Shown piece after piece: positions 25,790-33,549 of a DNA stretch of 64,000 nucleotides (position 1 is its first letter; each line of letters opens with the position of its first letter). The DNA comes from Caulobacteraceae bacterium. GTDB lineage: Bacteria > Pseudomonadota > Alphaproteobacteria > Caulobacterales > Caulobacteraceae. The notes beneath the pieces are model-generated. The model worked only from the letters and a program-made list of their open reading frames with translations, did no database searches and had not been told where the DNA came from. The translations under genes were made by a program, and so were the position numbers. The stretch lies in contig CANJMO010000004.1 in NCBI GenBank assembly GCA_947475845.1, positions 32,151 to 96,150 of the forward strand. The letters run 5' to 3'.

Positions 25790-26080
25790 CCGTTTCCCCC
25801 TGAGGCCTTGCCCCCTGAACAACTGGGACGGCCTCGGATTTTTCTATGCCCACCTCTTTTGCCTAAGCGGTCCACGGTTGACCAACCCCGGCCCGCCGAC
25901 TTGACCCGACCACATCTTACCGACATTGAACCTGGAGGCGCCGACCCGGCCGTACTCTGTAACAAGCTTGGCCATGTATTTTATATCGTAACCTGAGGGA
26001 TAGTTCCCCTCTCGCGCGTATTCCAATGCAGTAAGGGCAGCACTGACGTCCGCTCAACGCATATCGGGGACACTAGGTAG

Positions 26081-28341
26081 ATGACGCGTACGATTGATCG
26101 GCTGGCTCCGGCCCGCCGGCTTGCTTTGCTGTTGACCGGCATTTCGGCCCTGGCTTTCGCCCATTCCGCATCCGCCCAAACCACCCCGGCCCCCGCCGCG
26201 CCGATCCAGCTTGCTCAGGCCGCTCCGGCTCCGGGCTCCACCACGGTCAACGAAGTCGTCGTCACCACGTCGCGCCTCAATCTGATGGGCGTCGCCGCCA
26301 CCGCCAGCCAGGGCGCGGTCACCCAGAAGGAACTGGAGCTGCGCCCGGTCTATCGCCCCGGCCAGCTGCTGGAGACCACTCCCGGTCTGGTGGTCACGTC
26401 TCACTCCGGCGAGGGCAAGGCTAACCAGTACCTGGTGCGCGGCTTCAACCTCGACCATGGCACCGATATCGCCAACTTCATCGACGACATGCCGATCAAC
26501 CGACCGTCCAACGCCCACGGGCAGGGCTATTCGGACGTCAACTTCTTCATCCCGGAAGTGACCGCCGGCCTCGACTTCACCAAGGGCCCCTATTACGCCG
26601 CCGTTGGCGACTTCGGCGCAGTGGCCTCGACCCACGTTAAGATCGCCAAGGAACTGCAAAACCAGATCGCCGTCACCCGCGGCACGCTGGGCATCTACAA
26701 CATCTTCGCCGGCGGCACGCACAAGCTGGGCGACGACGACCGCCTGATGGGGGCGGTCTATTACGGGCATCTCGGCGGCCCTTGGGACCATCCGGACGAC
26801 TTCCGCAAGACCACCGGCATCCTGCGATACAGCCACGGCTTCGCCACCGAGGGCTGGAACGTCACCGCCATGTACTTCAAGGGCGACGGCAACTTCACCA
26901 CCGACCAGCCCCAGCGCGCCGTCGACCAGGGTCTGATCACGCGCTACGGCACGCTGGACCCGACTGACGGCAATAGCTCCGAGCGTCTCAGCCTGTCGGC
27001 CCATTGGGCGCACCAGACCGAGAATTGGAAGTTCAACGTCTCCGGCTACTACATCCAATCGCGCATGACGCTGTGGAACAACTTCACCCACTACCTGGAC
27101 GATCCGGTCAACGGCGACCAGGAGCAGCAGGACGAGACCCGCGGCACCCGGGGCGGTCAGACCTCGGCGACCTGGGAGCACGATTTTGGCAAGATCCAGA
27201 GCCAAATGGTGTTCGGCCTGCAGACTCGCTACGACCAGCTCTACGTCGACCGCCGCCACACCCTGCAGCGCCAGACGCTGAACTATTGCAGCCAGCTCGG
27301 CGACACCAGCCTGAGCCTCGGTCCCGACGGCGCCGCGCCCAACTCCGTCGCCCGGCTGAGCAACGATCCGCGCTACAGCTTCTCGGCGGCCATCGGCGGC
27401 GCCTGCACCGCGGACCGGGCGACCATGCTCGACGTCGGTCCCTATGTGGAGAACACGACCCGCTGGACGCCGTGGCTGCGCACCGTCGTCGGCGTCCGTG
27501 AGGAATATTACGCCGCCACCGACCACAGCTACATCAGCGGATTCTCCGGCAGCGCCAACCAGACCCTGTTCCAGCCCAAGGCCAGCCTGATCCTCGGCCC
27601 GATCTGGCAGACCGAGCTCTACGTCAGCGCTGGGCGCGGCTTCCACTCCGACGACGTGCGCGGCGTGTTCGGCACTGTGCCGACAGAAGGCTTCGCATCG
27701 GGACCGACCCCGCTCATGGCGCCGCGGAGGGCTATGAGGTAGGCCTGCGCACCAACATCACGCCCAGGCTGCAGGTGCAGATCGCCCTGTTCCAGGAGGA
27801 TTTCAAATCCGAGCTGGCCTACAACGCCGACGCCGGCAGCGACAGCGCCAGCGCCCCCAGCCGCCGCCAGGGGGTGGAAATCTCAGGTCAGTACCATCCG
27901 TTCCGCTGGCTGGAGTTCAACACCGACCTGGCTTTCTCCAAGCCGCGCTATGTCGGCGACTTCGCGGCCTTCGGCGTGAGCGGCCCCTATATCGAGAGCG
28001 CGCCGAACTTCATCGGCTCGGTCGGCATCCTGGTCGACAACCTCGGCCCGTGGTTCGGCGGCTTCCAATGGCGCGATCTCGGGGGCTTCCCGATCAGTGA
28101 CGGCAACGAAAACCCCAAGGACCCCGGCTACAGCCAGTTCAACGTCGACGTCGGCTGTCGGGTCAACGAGCACCTCAAGCTCCAGGCCACGGCGTTCAAC
28201 CTGACCAATGTGCGCGGCAACGCGGGGGCGTTTCTCTACACCGGCCGCCTGCGCGGTGAGCCGGTAGAAGGCGTCGAGGACTTCCAGAACCACCCGCTGG
28301 AACCGTTGTCCGGCATGCTCAAGGCGACCTGGACCTTCTAG
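26081..28341 (+). pseudogene. TonB-dependent receptor, frameshifted near its 3' quarter
   Basis: The first frame (26081-27742) has a signal peptide and a TonB-box-like VNEVVVT. A plug domain follows (PGQLLETTPGLVV, then YLVRGFNLDHGTDIANFIDD), and then barrel strands to about residue 546. At 27716-27725 the reading switches frame. Restoring one missing base there gives AAEGYEVGLRTNITPRLQ, which continues without break in the next frame. That frame runs through ETNIT-like outer strands and WLEFNTDLAFSKPRY to the terminal aromatic KATWTF at 28341. The whole would be about 750 residues, normal for outer-membrane uptake receptors. Its position between PrpD/MFS and HbpS-like genes suggests uptake of an aromatic compound or heme-like ligand. 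Either inactive or a one-base consensus error. Confidence 0.8.
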
Positions 28342-28360
28342 GTCCTGCGCGGACGTTCAG

Positions 28361-28394
28361 ACGGCCCGGCGCTGCACGCGTCGGGCCGTTTTCG
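28361..28394 (+). terminator. Intrinsic terminator after TonB receptor
   Basis: ACGGCCCG (28361-28368) pairs with CGGGCCGT (28382-28389), followed by TTTT and a T-rich tail, 20 bp past the receptor stop. Confidence 0.75.
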
Positions 28395-28521
28395 TTTGTC
28401 CGGCGCCCCTGCTTTCCCCCTCCCGACGCTTGAGCCCGCATGCGTTGCCACGGCCAGGCTTATGTATGAATATCGCGCCGCGCGGACCGCCAAGAACGCC
28501 GGCCGCCTGGAGGAGCACTAG

Positions 28522-28965
28522 ATGAAAACGACCGCCTTCGTTGGCGCCCTTATCGCCGCCGCCACGCTGACGGCCGGCGCAGCCGGCGCCCAGACCGGCG
28601 TCCCTTATGGCGCGCCCATCACGTTGGACAGCGCCAAGGCCGTGGGCGCCGCCGCCCATGCCGAAGCCGTCAAGCGCAAGGTGTCGGGCACCTTCGCCAT
28701 CGTCGACGTCCTGGGCGAAATGGTCGTGGTCGACCGCGGCATGAACGCTTCCAACGCCGGCGTCGAGATCGCCCTGGCCAAGGCCCGTTCCGCCGTGAAG
28801 TACCGCAAGACCGGCCTGCCCCTGGCCGAATTCCCGGCCGGCGCCGAAGGCCTCACCGGCGGCAGCGCCCTGCTGGTCTCCGGCGGCCAGATCGTCGGCG
28901 CCATCGGCGTCACCGGCGGCTCCAACGACCAGGTGGTTTCGGCCGCCGTCGCGGCGCTGAAGTAA
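28522..28965 (+). CDS. Secreted GlcG/HbpS family protein (copy 1)
   Basis: A 147-residue protein with a signal peptide (residues 1-23, ending GAAGAQ) and a GlcG/HbpS (DUF336) domain: ITLDSAKAVGAAAHAEAVKRK, then FAIVDVLGEMVVVDRG, and the closing GGQIVGAIGVTGG. HbpS proteins of this fold bind heme outside the cell in Streptomyces, while GlcG accompanies glycolate oxidase operons. AGGAG precedes the ATG. It is followed after 27 bp by a second copy, and the pair ends at a terminator. The location after a TonB receptor suggests ligand capture or processing at the outer envelope; heme or a small aromatic molecule are both possible. Confidence 0.82.
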   Translation: MKTTAFVGALIAAATLTAGAAGAQTGVPYGAPITLDSAKAVGAAAHAEAVKRKVSGTFAIVDVLGEMVVVDRGMNASNAGVEIALAKARSAVKYRKTGLPLAEFPAGAEGLTGGSALLVSGGQIVGAIGVTGGSNDQVVSAAVAALK

Positions 28966-28992
28966 CCGCAACCGAACCTCAGGACAGACATC

Positions 28993-29511
28993 ATGATGAA
29001 GACCTTTGGACCGGCCGCGATGCTCGCCGCCCTCCTCGTCAATCCCGCCCTGGCCCAGGCTCCGGCCGCCCCGGCTCCGGCCGCTCCGCCGGCCGCCCCG
29101 CGCGCGCCGCCGTTCCCGGCGCCGATCCCCTACGGCCCGACCATCACCTACGAACAGGCGCACAAGGTGCTCGACGCGGCCCTGGAAGAGGCCGCCAAGC
29201 GCAAGGTCTCCTCGACCATCGCCATCCTCGATAACGCCGGGGGCATTGTCTATTACGAGAAGCCCTCCAGCGTCGCCTACAACGCCAAGGCCCTGGCCGT
29301 GCAGAAGGGCTTCTCGTCCGCCCGCACCACTCGCGCCTCCAAGTTCGAGGCCGACCGCTATCCGTTCAACGCCGGCATCCTGGCCATCGACGACGTCTTC
29401 CCGTTCGCGGGCGGTCAGGCGATCGTGGCCGGCGGCAAGATGATCGGCGCCATCGGCGTCACCGGCGGCGACGACCCGGTCGCCCTGGCCGGCGTCGCGG
29501 CGGTCAAATAG
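28993..29511 (+). CDS. Secreted GlcG/HbpS family protein (copy 2)
   Basis: A 172-residue paralogue of the preceding gene. It has a signal peptide, a Pro/Ala-rich linker (about 22-45), and the same domain with ITYEQAHKVLDAALEEAAKRK, STIAILDNAGGIVYYEK and MIGAIGVTGG. The Ala/Pro linker distinguishes it from copy 1 and may tether or space the domain. The ATG at 28993 is followed by a second Met codon at 28996. Co-transcribed with copy 1 and ended by an intrinsic terminator. Two unequal copies could form a heteromer, as GlcG/HbpS proteins are oligomeric. No catalytic function is established. Confidence 0.82.
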   Translation: MMKTFGPAAMLAALLVNPALAQAPAAPAPAAPPAAPRAPPFPAPIPYGPTITYEQAHKVLDAALEEAAKRKVSSTIAILDNAGGIVYYEKPSSVAYNAKALAVQKGFSSARTTRASKFEADRYPFNAGILAIDDVFPFAGGQAIVAGGKMIGAIGVTGGDDPVALAGVAAVK

Positions 29512-29537
29512 AGCCGTCCTGCACACGAAACAATTCA

Positions 29538-29569
29538 GGCGGCGGAGCTCAGGCTCCGCCGCCTTTTTT
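29538..29569 (+). terminator. Intrinsic terminator after HbpS-like pair
   Basis: An 11-bp perfect stem, GGCGGCGGAGC (29538-29548) with GCTCCGCCGCC (29553-29563), has a TCAG loop and is followed by six T. Confidence 0.93.
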
Positions 29570-29588
29570 GTCGCCTAACAGCCAAACA

Positions 29589-29635
29589 AAAAGGCCCGGC
29601 GGAACGGTCGCGTGACCGTCTCGCCGGGCCCTTTT
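29589..29635 (-). terminator. Intrinsic terminator for the minus-strand operon ending at 29676
   Basis: The outer stem GGCCCGGCG (29593-29601) pairs with CGCCGGGCC (29622-29630), enclosing an inner ACGGTC/GACCGT stem. Read on the minus strand it is followed by CTTTTTGTTT. The plus-strand tail, CTTTTG, is weaker. Confidence 0.88.
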
Positions 29636-29675
29636 GCGTCATCCGGCGGGCGAACCCGCCGGCTGCGCTACAGGC

Positions 29676-30473
29676 TTATTTCTTGACCGTCGCGGCGGCG
29701 GCCGGGGCGGCCGAAGCCGTCTTGGCCGGGGCCCGTTTCACCGCCGTGCCGGCGAGCTTGCCGTTCACGTCGAGGTGGGTCTGGATCACCTTGGTCGCGC
29801 AGACTTCTTCCGGGATGCGGAAGGAGGCCGGAACGCGCTTGTAGGTCGCCACCGTGGTCCACGGCGCGGTGTAGTTGGCCGGGTCGGTGATGGTGATGCG
29901 GTCGGTAAGGATGCCGTCCTTCACGCTCAGGCGTTCGGTCAGCTTCATGTCGGCGCTGTGCGGCAGGCCCGAGCGGTCGAGCACGGTCTTGTCGTTCAGG
30001 CCGACGATGTCGGCGACCAGGGTGTCGCCTTCCCACTTGGCCGAGGCGTCACCCATGAAGGTGGGGTCGATCTCGTCCGACGGCGGGTGCGGCTGGTTGA
30101 TGTAGACCCAGCGCGGAACGCGGTTTTCCTGATACAGGAAATACAGCGCATCCGGCTTCTGCAGCACCTGGAACGGCTTGTTCAGCAGCTGGGCGTAGGG
30201 CATGCCCGGAGGCAGGCACTCGCTGACGCCGTCGAACGAACGGTTGCCCTTTTTGCCCAACGCCAGGTTCTTGTCATAGACCGCCTTGGCCGCCGCCGTC
30301 AGCGGCGGGGTCTTGCCGTCTTCGGTTTTGGCCGCGTTGATCGGCTTGGTCAGCGTCCAGATGCCCGACAGGTCGGGATGGGCGGGATCCTGGGCGGAGC
30401 TGGTCACGCCGTAGGAAGCAGCCAGCGCGAACGAGGCCGCGGCCAGGAGAGAGTGGAGGGTTGAGCGTTTCAT
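29676..30473 (-). CDS. Secreted protein of the PHG-x-P / WEGDTLV family, divergent member (copy C)
   Basis: A 265-residue exported protein with a signal peptide (about 1-27, ending TSSAQ) and the family blocks in altered form: SECLPPGMPYAQ, then RWVYINQPHPP, AKWEGDTLVADIVGLND and LTERLSVKDG. A C-terminal Ala/Lys/Pro-rich tail ends the protein. DLSGIWTLTKP near the N-terminus parallels the GHWWIV and GGTWVP segments of the other copies. The start ATG 30473 overlaps the stop of copy B as ATGA, so the two are translationally coupled and probably work together. Function unknown; the conserved W-E-G-D block suggests a common ligand or active site. Confidence 0.72.
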   Translation of the reverse strand: MKRSTLHSLLAAASFALAASYGVTSSAQDPAHPDLSGIWTLTKPINAAKTEDGKTPPLTAAAKAVYDKNLALGKKGNRSFDGVSECLPPGMPYAQLLNKPFQVLQKPDALYFLYQENRVPRWVYINQPHPPSDEIDPTFMGDASAKWEGDTLVADIVGLNDKTVLDRSGLPHSADMKLTERLSVKDGILTDRITITDPANYTAPWTTVATYKRVPASFRIPEEVCATKVIQTHLDVNGKLAGTAVKRAPAKTASAAPAAAATVKK

Positions 30474-31321
30474 TTTGCTGTCGTGATCCCGTGTTCGTCG
30501 ACGCCGTTACGGTTGTTCTCTTCGCAGATGAACTCCTGGTTCCGGATGTCCGGACGCCAGTGCAGCACAGTGCGGGTGGTGTAGGGGTGGTACAGGGTCA
30601 CCGGGTCGGTGACCGTGCTGAGGACGATCAGCTTCTTGCCGTCGGGGCTCTTGTGGATGTGCTCGACCACCGATTCCTGGGTCGAGTGGGTCGTGCCCTC
30701 GTCGTCCAGATAGGTGCGGGTGTTGAGCTTGTTGGTGTGCACCACCAGATCGTCGCCTTCCCAATGGGCGATCGATTCACCGAGGAAGCTCTCGCCCATC
30801 TTGGCGTTGTGCTTGTCGGTCAGGTAGAGCCGCCGGATGTTGTGCAGCGTCTCCATCAGGATCGTCACCTGGGCCGGCTGGCCATGGGCCGCCGGGGTCA
30901 TGATCACTTCCACCGGATAGGGTGACTCGATCGCGCGCGGCGTGCCGTGCGGGAAGCATTGGGTGGAGGCGTCGCCTTCAGGAATGCCGCTGTTGGTGTC
31001 GCGCATCCGCTTTTCCAGCAGCTTCAAGTATTTCGGCCTCAGCGGGGCGGGCACGCCGGCGGCCGGGCCGGCCAGGTGCTTGATGCCGAAGTTGACCCAG
31101 TGACCGTTGAAATCCTTCACATCGAGGTTCGGCGGCTTGCTGCCGGCCGGAGCCGGGCCGGTGTCGCCGGACGGCGCGGTGATCTCAAGGGTATGATCGG
31201 GGCCGTTGTAGAGGTTCCGTCCGACGTCGCGCTGCGCCAGTGCGCTCGTGCTCATCCCCAGAACCGCGGCGCCGAGCCCAAGCCCCAGCGCCAATCGTCC
31301 CAGTTTTCTGGGATCTTGCAT
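30470..31321 (-). CDS. Secreted protein of the PHG-x-P / HWEGD family (copy B)
   Basis: A 283-residue exported protein colinear with copy A at 20904-21758: TQCFPHGTPRAIESPYP, METLHNIRRLYLTDKHN, IAHWEGDDLVVHT, HIHKSPDGKK and WRPDIRNQEFICEENNRN. The signal peptide covers about residues 1-29. A perfect AGGGAGGTGA ribosome site precedes ATG 31321. The motif Asp-Thr after LVV in copy A is His-Thr here. Coupled to copy C downstream. Recent duplication with copy A is likely given the near-identical motif order. No known enzyme motif was recognised. Confidence 0.75.
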   Translation of the reverse strand: MQDPRKLGRLALGLGLGAAVLGMSTSALAQRDVGRNLYNGPDHTLEITAPSGDTGPAPAGSKPPNLDVKDFNGHWVNFGIKHLAGPAAGVPAPLRPKYLKLLEKRMRDTNSGIPEGDASTQCFPHGTPRAIESPYPVEVIMTPAAHGQPAQVTILMETLHNIRRLYLTDKHNAKMGESFLGESIAHWEGDDLVVHTNKLNTRTYLDDEGTTHSTQESVVEHIHKSPDGKKLIVLSTVTDPVTLYHPYTTRTVLHWRPDIRNQEFICEENNRNGVDEHGITTAK

Positions 31322-31631
31322 GGTGTCACCTCCCTAGTCGTTTTCGTTGGACGCGAGCGAGCGCGCCTCGTTTGTTTTAGTTCAATCGCAATCTACATCG
31401 TGGCCGCTCTAGAGTCACACGAGCAGCAGCGTCCCGCTCTTTGTGTCATCACCCCGGCCTAGCTTTCAAGTCCCGCCGCCGGTAACCGGCCAAAAAAACT
31501 CCGCGCGTCCACAATTCCGCCGCACCTGTGCGTGGCGGGATTTTCGGCGCTTAGCCGACGACAACCGCCCGCCGAACAGTGTAAGTTGCTTCAAATGCCG
31601 CCACGACGAGACGGAAAGCGGGAAAATCAGC
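31322..31631. other. Divergent intergenic region, no gene found
   Basis: These 310 bp separate copy B (minus) from the LigA-type gene (plus). They contain the ribosome sites of both genes (AGGGAGGTGA on the minus strand, GCGGGAAA on the plus) and an A-run at 31493-31499. An open frame from 31443 runs into the LigA-type gene, but the region before 31632 does not look coded. No convincing promoter, operator or small RNA was recognised. Confidence 0.5.
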
Positions 31632-31913
31632 ATGCGCGACTACTGGCTGAGCCGGTTTTTCTTTGAAATGCAGCAGCCCGCTGTGCGCGAACGTTATGCC
31701 GCCGACCCCCAGGGCGTGATGGACGGCTATCGCATCAAGCCCGAGGTCCAGACCGCGATCCGGGCAAACGACGTCGGCGCGCTCAGCGCCCTGACCAACC
31801 CCTACCTGCTGCGTTTCTACTTCGGCTACGTCGGCATGCCCGAAGCCGAATTCCTCAGCCGTATCCGCGCCACCGGCCCCGGCAAGACCGCCGCCGAGGT
31901 CGTCCATGGCTGA
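31632..31913 (+). CDS. Extradiol dioxygenase alpha (LigA-like) subunit
   Basis: A 93-residue helical protein of the LigA family: LSRFFFEMQQPAVRERYAADP, then GYRIKPEVQTAIRANDVGALSAL and NPYLLRFYFGYVGM. In protocatechuate 4,5-dioxygenase the alpha subunit caps the active site of the LigB beta subunit. ATG 31632 was taken because the homology begins there, although the frame opens at 31443. It overlaps the ligB-type gene by 8 bp, which supports a heteromeric enzyme. The substrate is not necessarily protocatechuate, because the next gene is a hydrolase rather than a LigC-type dehydrogenase. Confidence 0.85.
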   Translation: MRDYWLSRFFFEMQQPAVRERYAADPQGVMDGYRIKPEVQTAIRANDVGALSALTNPYLLRFYFGYVGMPEAEFLSRIRATGPGKTAAEVVHG

Positions 31914-32733
31914 GTTGGTAGGCGTGTTCGCGGCCAGCCACGGCCCGGTCATCGTGCGCGACTGGGACAAGCTCACGCCTGAAATCCAGGCCTCGCTCAA
32001 CGCCGCCTTCGAGGAGACCGGACGCCGCCTGTCCGCCGTCCGCGCCGACCTGGTCATCGTCATCTCACCCGACCACTGGGTGAACTTCTTCATGAACAAC
32101 CTGCCGGCCATCTGCATCGGGGTGGGCGAGGAGCACGCCGGTCCGCCCGAACCGTTCATGAAGCCCTATCCCTACATGGACAGCATGCGCGGCGACCCCG
32201 CCTTTGCCGCTCACGTCGTCGAAACCGCCATGTCCCGCGATTTCGAACCCTCGATCTCGCACCACCTGGTCCTCGACCACGGCTTTTGCCTGCCGTTGTG
32301 GAAGATGAAGCTCGACCGCCTGCCCCTGATCCTGCCCATCGCCATCAACGACCTGGAGCCGCCGATGATGAGCGTGCGCCGCTGCCTGCAATGGGGGCGG
32401 CTGCTGCGCGAGGCCATCGCAGGCTATCCGGGCGATCTGCGCGTAGCGATCCTGGCCACCGGCGGCCTCAGCCATTCGATCGGCGAGCACACTATGGGCC
32501 AGGTCGACGAAGCTTTCGACCAGCGCTGCATCGCCGCCTTGCGAGCCGGCGACGACGCCACCGTCATCCACCAGCTCGAGGACGGCCTCGCCAGCACCGG
32601 CAACGGCGCCCAGGAAGCGCGCAACTGGGTGATCGCCCACGGCGCGGCGGCCAGCAAAGGCTTCGATCTGATCGCCTACCTGCCGACGCCGGAAGTGTAC
32701 GTCGGCTGCGCCTTCGCTGAGTGGAAGCTATGA
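31906..32733 (+). CDS. Extradiol ring-cleavage dioxygenase beta (LigB-like) subunit
   Basis: A 275-residue class III extradiol dioxygenase catalytic subunit. Fe(II) ligand candidates are His12 (AASHGP) and His57 (SPDHW), and the third is likely a Glu in the GAQEARNW helix. The catalytic base is the His of GGLSHSIGEH, and LDHGFCLPLW matches the family's LDHG block. It inserts O2 beside a catecholic diol. Overlaps LigA by 8 bp and the hydrolase by 4 bp (ATGA). It is clearly different from the fused gallate enzyme at 15177-16460, so the organism has two separate ring-cleavage routes here. The particular catechol cannot be read off. Confidence 0.87.
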   Translation: MAELVGVFAASHGPVIVRDWDKLTPEIQASLNAAFEETGRRLSAVRADLVIVISPDHWVNFFMNNLPAICIGVGEEHAGPPEPFMKPYPYMDSMRGDPAFAAHVVETAMSRDFEPSISHHLVLDHGFCLPLWKMKLDRLPLILPIAINDLEPPMMSVRRCLQWGRLLREAIAGYPGDLRVAILATGGLSHSIGEHTMGQVDEAFDQRCIAALRAGDDATVIHQLEDGLASTGNGAQEARNWVIAHGAAASKGFDLIAYLPTPEVYVGCAFAEWKL

Positions 32734-33515
32734 TGACCCACGCTCTTCCCGACTACCAGGTGTGGGGCAACGGCCGCTCCACCGTGTTCCTGCTGCACGG
32801 CCTGTTCGGCTCCAAGGACTACTGGCGCTTCCACGCCCGCCGCCTGGTCGATCAGGGCTACCGCGTAGTTGCCTGGGACGCCCCCGGGTACGGGACCAGC
32901 CCCCTGCCCCAGACCTTCACTCTGCCCGCCCTCGCCGAAACCCAGGCCCGCCTGATCCAGGCGGTGGGAAGCGAGCGCAACGTCGTCCACGGCCACAGCA
33001 TGGGGGGGCAGCTGACGCCCAAGGTCTACAGCCTGATCCCGGACCGTATCCACGCCCTCGTGATCGTCGCTACCATCGGCTACTTCGGCAACCGCACGCC
33101 GGAGGAACAGGCCGCCTTCATCCGCGAACGCGCCGAGGTCTCCGCCGGCGCCCAGACCGAGAAGGTCGTGCAGGACATGTTCGCCCCCGGCGCGGACGGC
33201 GAGGAGGTCGAGCTGGTCCGCCAGACCGCCGGCCGAACGCCGCCGGCCACGGTCAAGGCGGCGCTGGAAGCCATCCGCACCTACCCAGAAGCCGAAGCGG
33301 TCGCGACCATTACCGGCGTGAAGGTCCCGACCCTGCTGATCGCCGGCGGCGTCGACAAGGTTGGCCACGCCGCCGGCATGGCCCGCGTCCAGGCGATGAT
33401 CCCCGGCGCCGAGATGGGCGTGGTCGAGGGTTCGGGCCACTATCCCTGGGCCGAGAAGCCGGACGCCTTCAACGGCTTCCTGCACGACTTCCTACGCAGG
33501 AAAGCGCCCGCCTAG
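32730..33515 (+). CDS. Alpha/beta hydrolase, probable meta-cleavage-product or ester hydrolase
   Basis: A 261-residue cytoplasmic alpha/beta hydrolase. Oxyanion motif LLHGLFGSKDYW (21-32), nucleophile Ser90 in GHSMGG and catalytic His in EGSGHYPWAEKPDAF near the C-terminus; an Asp lies in IAGGVDKVGHA. C-C bond hydrolases acting on ring-cleavage products have this size and layout. The start ATG 32730 overlaps the dioxygenase stop as ATGA, which argues that it acts on the dioxygenase product. Hydrolytic processing is unlike the usual protocatechuate 4,5-pathway. An esterase or lactonase role cannot be excluded. Confidence 0.82.
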   Translation: MMTHALPDYQVWGNGRSTVFLLHGLFGSKDYWRFHARRLVDQGYRVVAWDAPGYGTSPLPQTFTLPALAETQARLIQAVGSERNVVHGHSMGGQLTPKVYSLIPDRIHALVIVATIGYFGNRTPEEQAAFIRERAEVSAGAQTEKVVQDMFAPGADGEEVELVRQTAGRTPPATVKAALEAIRTYPEAEAVATITGVKVPTLLIAGGVDKVGHAAGMARVQAMIPGAEMGVVEGSGHYPWAEKPDAFNGFLHDFLRRKAPA

Positions 33516-33549
33516 TGGCCTTTGCCTGCGGCGGGCGCTATCGAAGAGC

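Noticed and set aside
26054..27646. Long minus-strand open frame opposite the TonB receptor
   Set aside because: The composition is typical of an antisense shadow (Gly, Val, Asp and Arg rich), and the plus strand encodes an unmistakable receptor.
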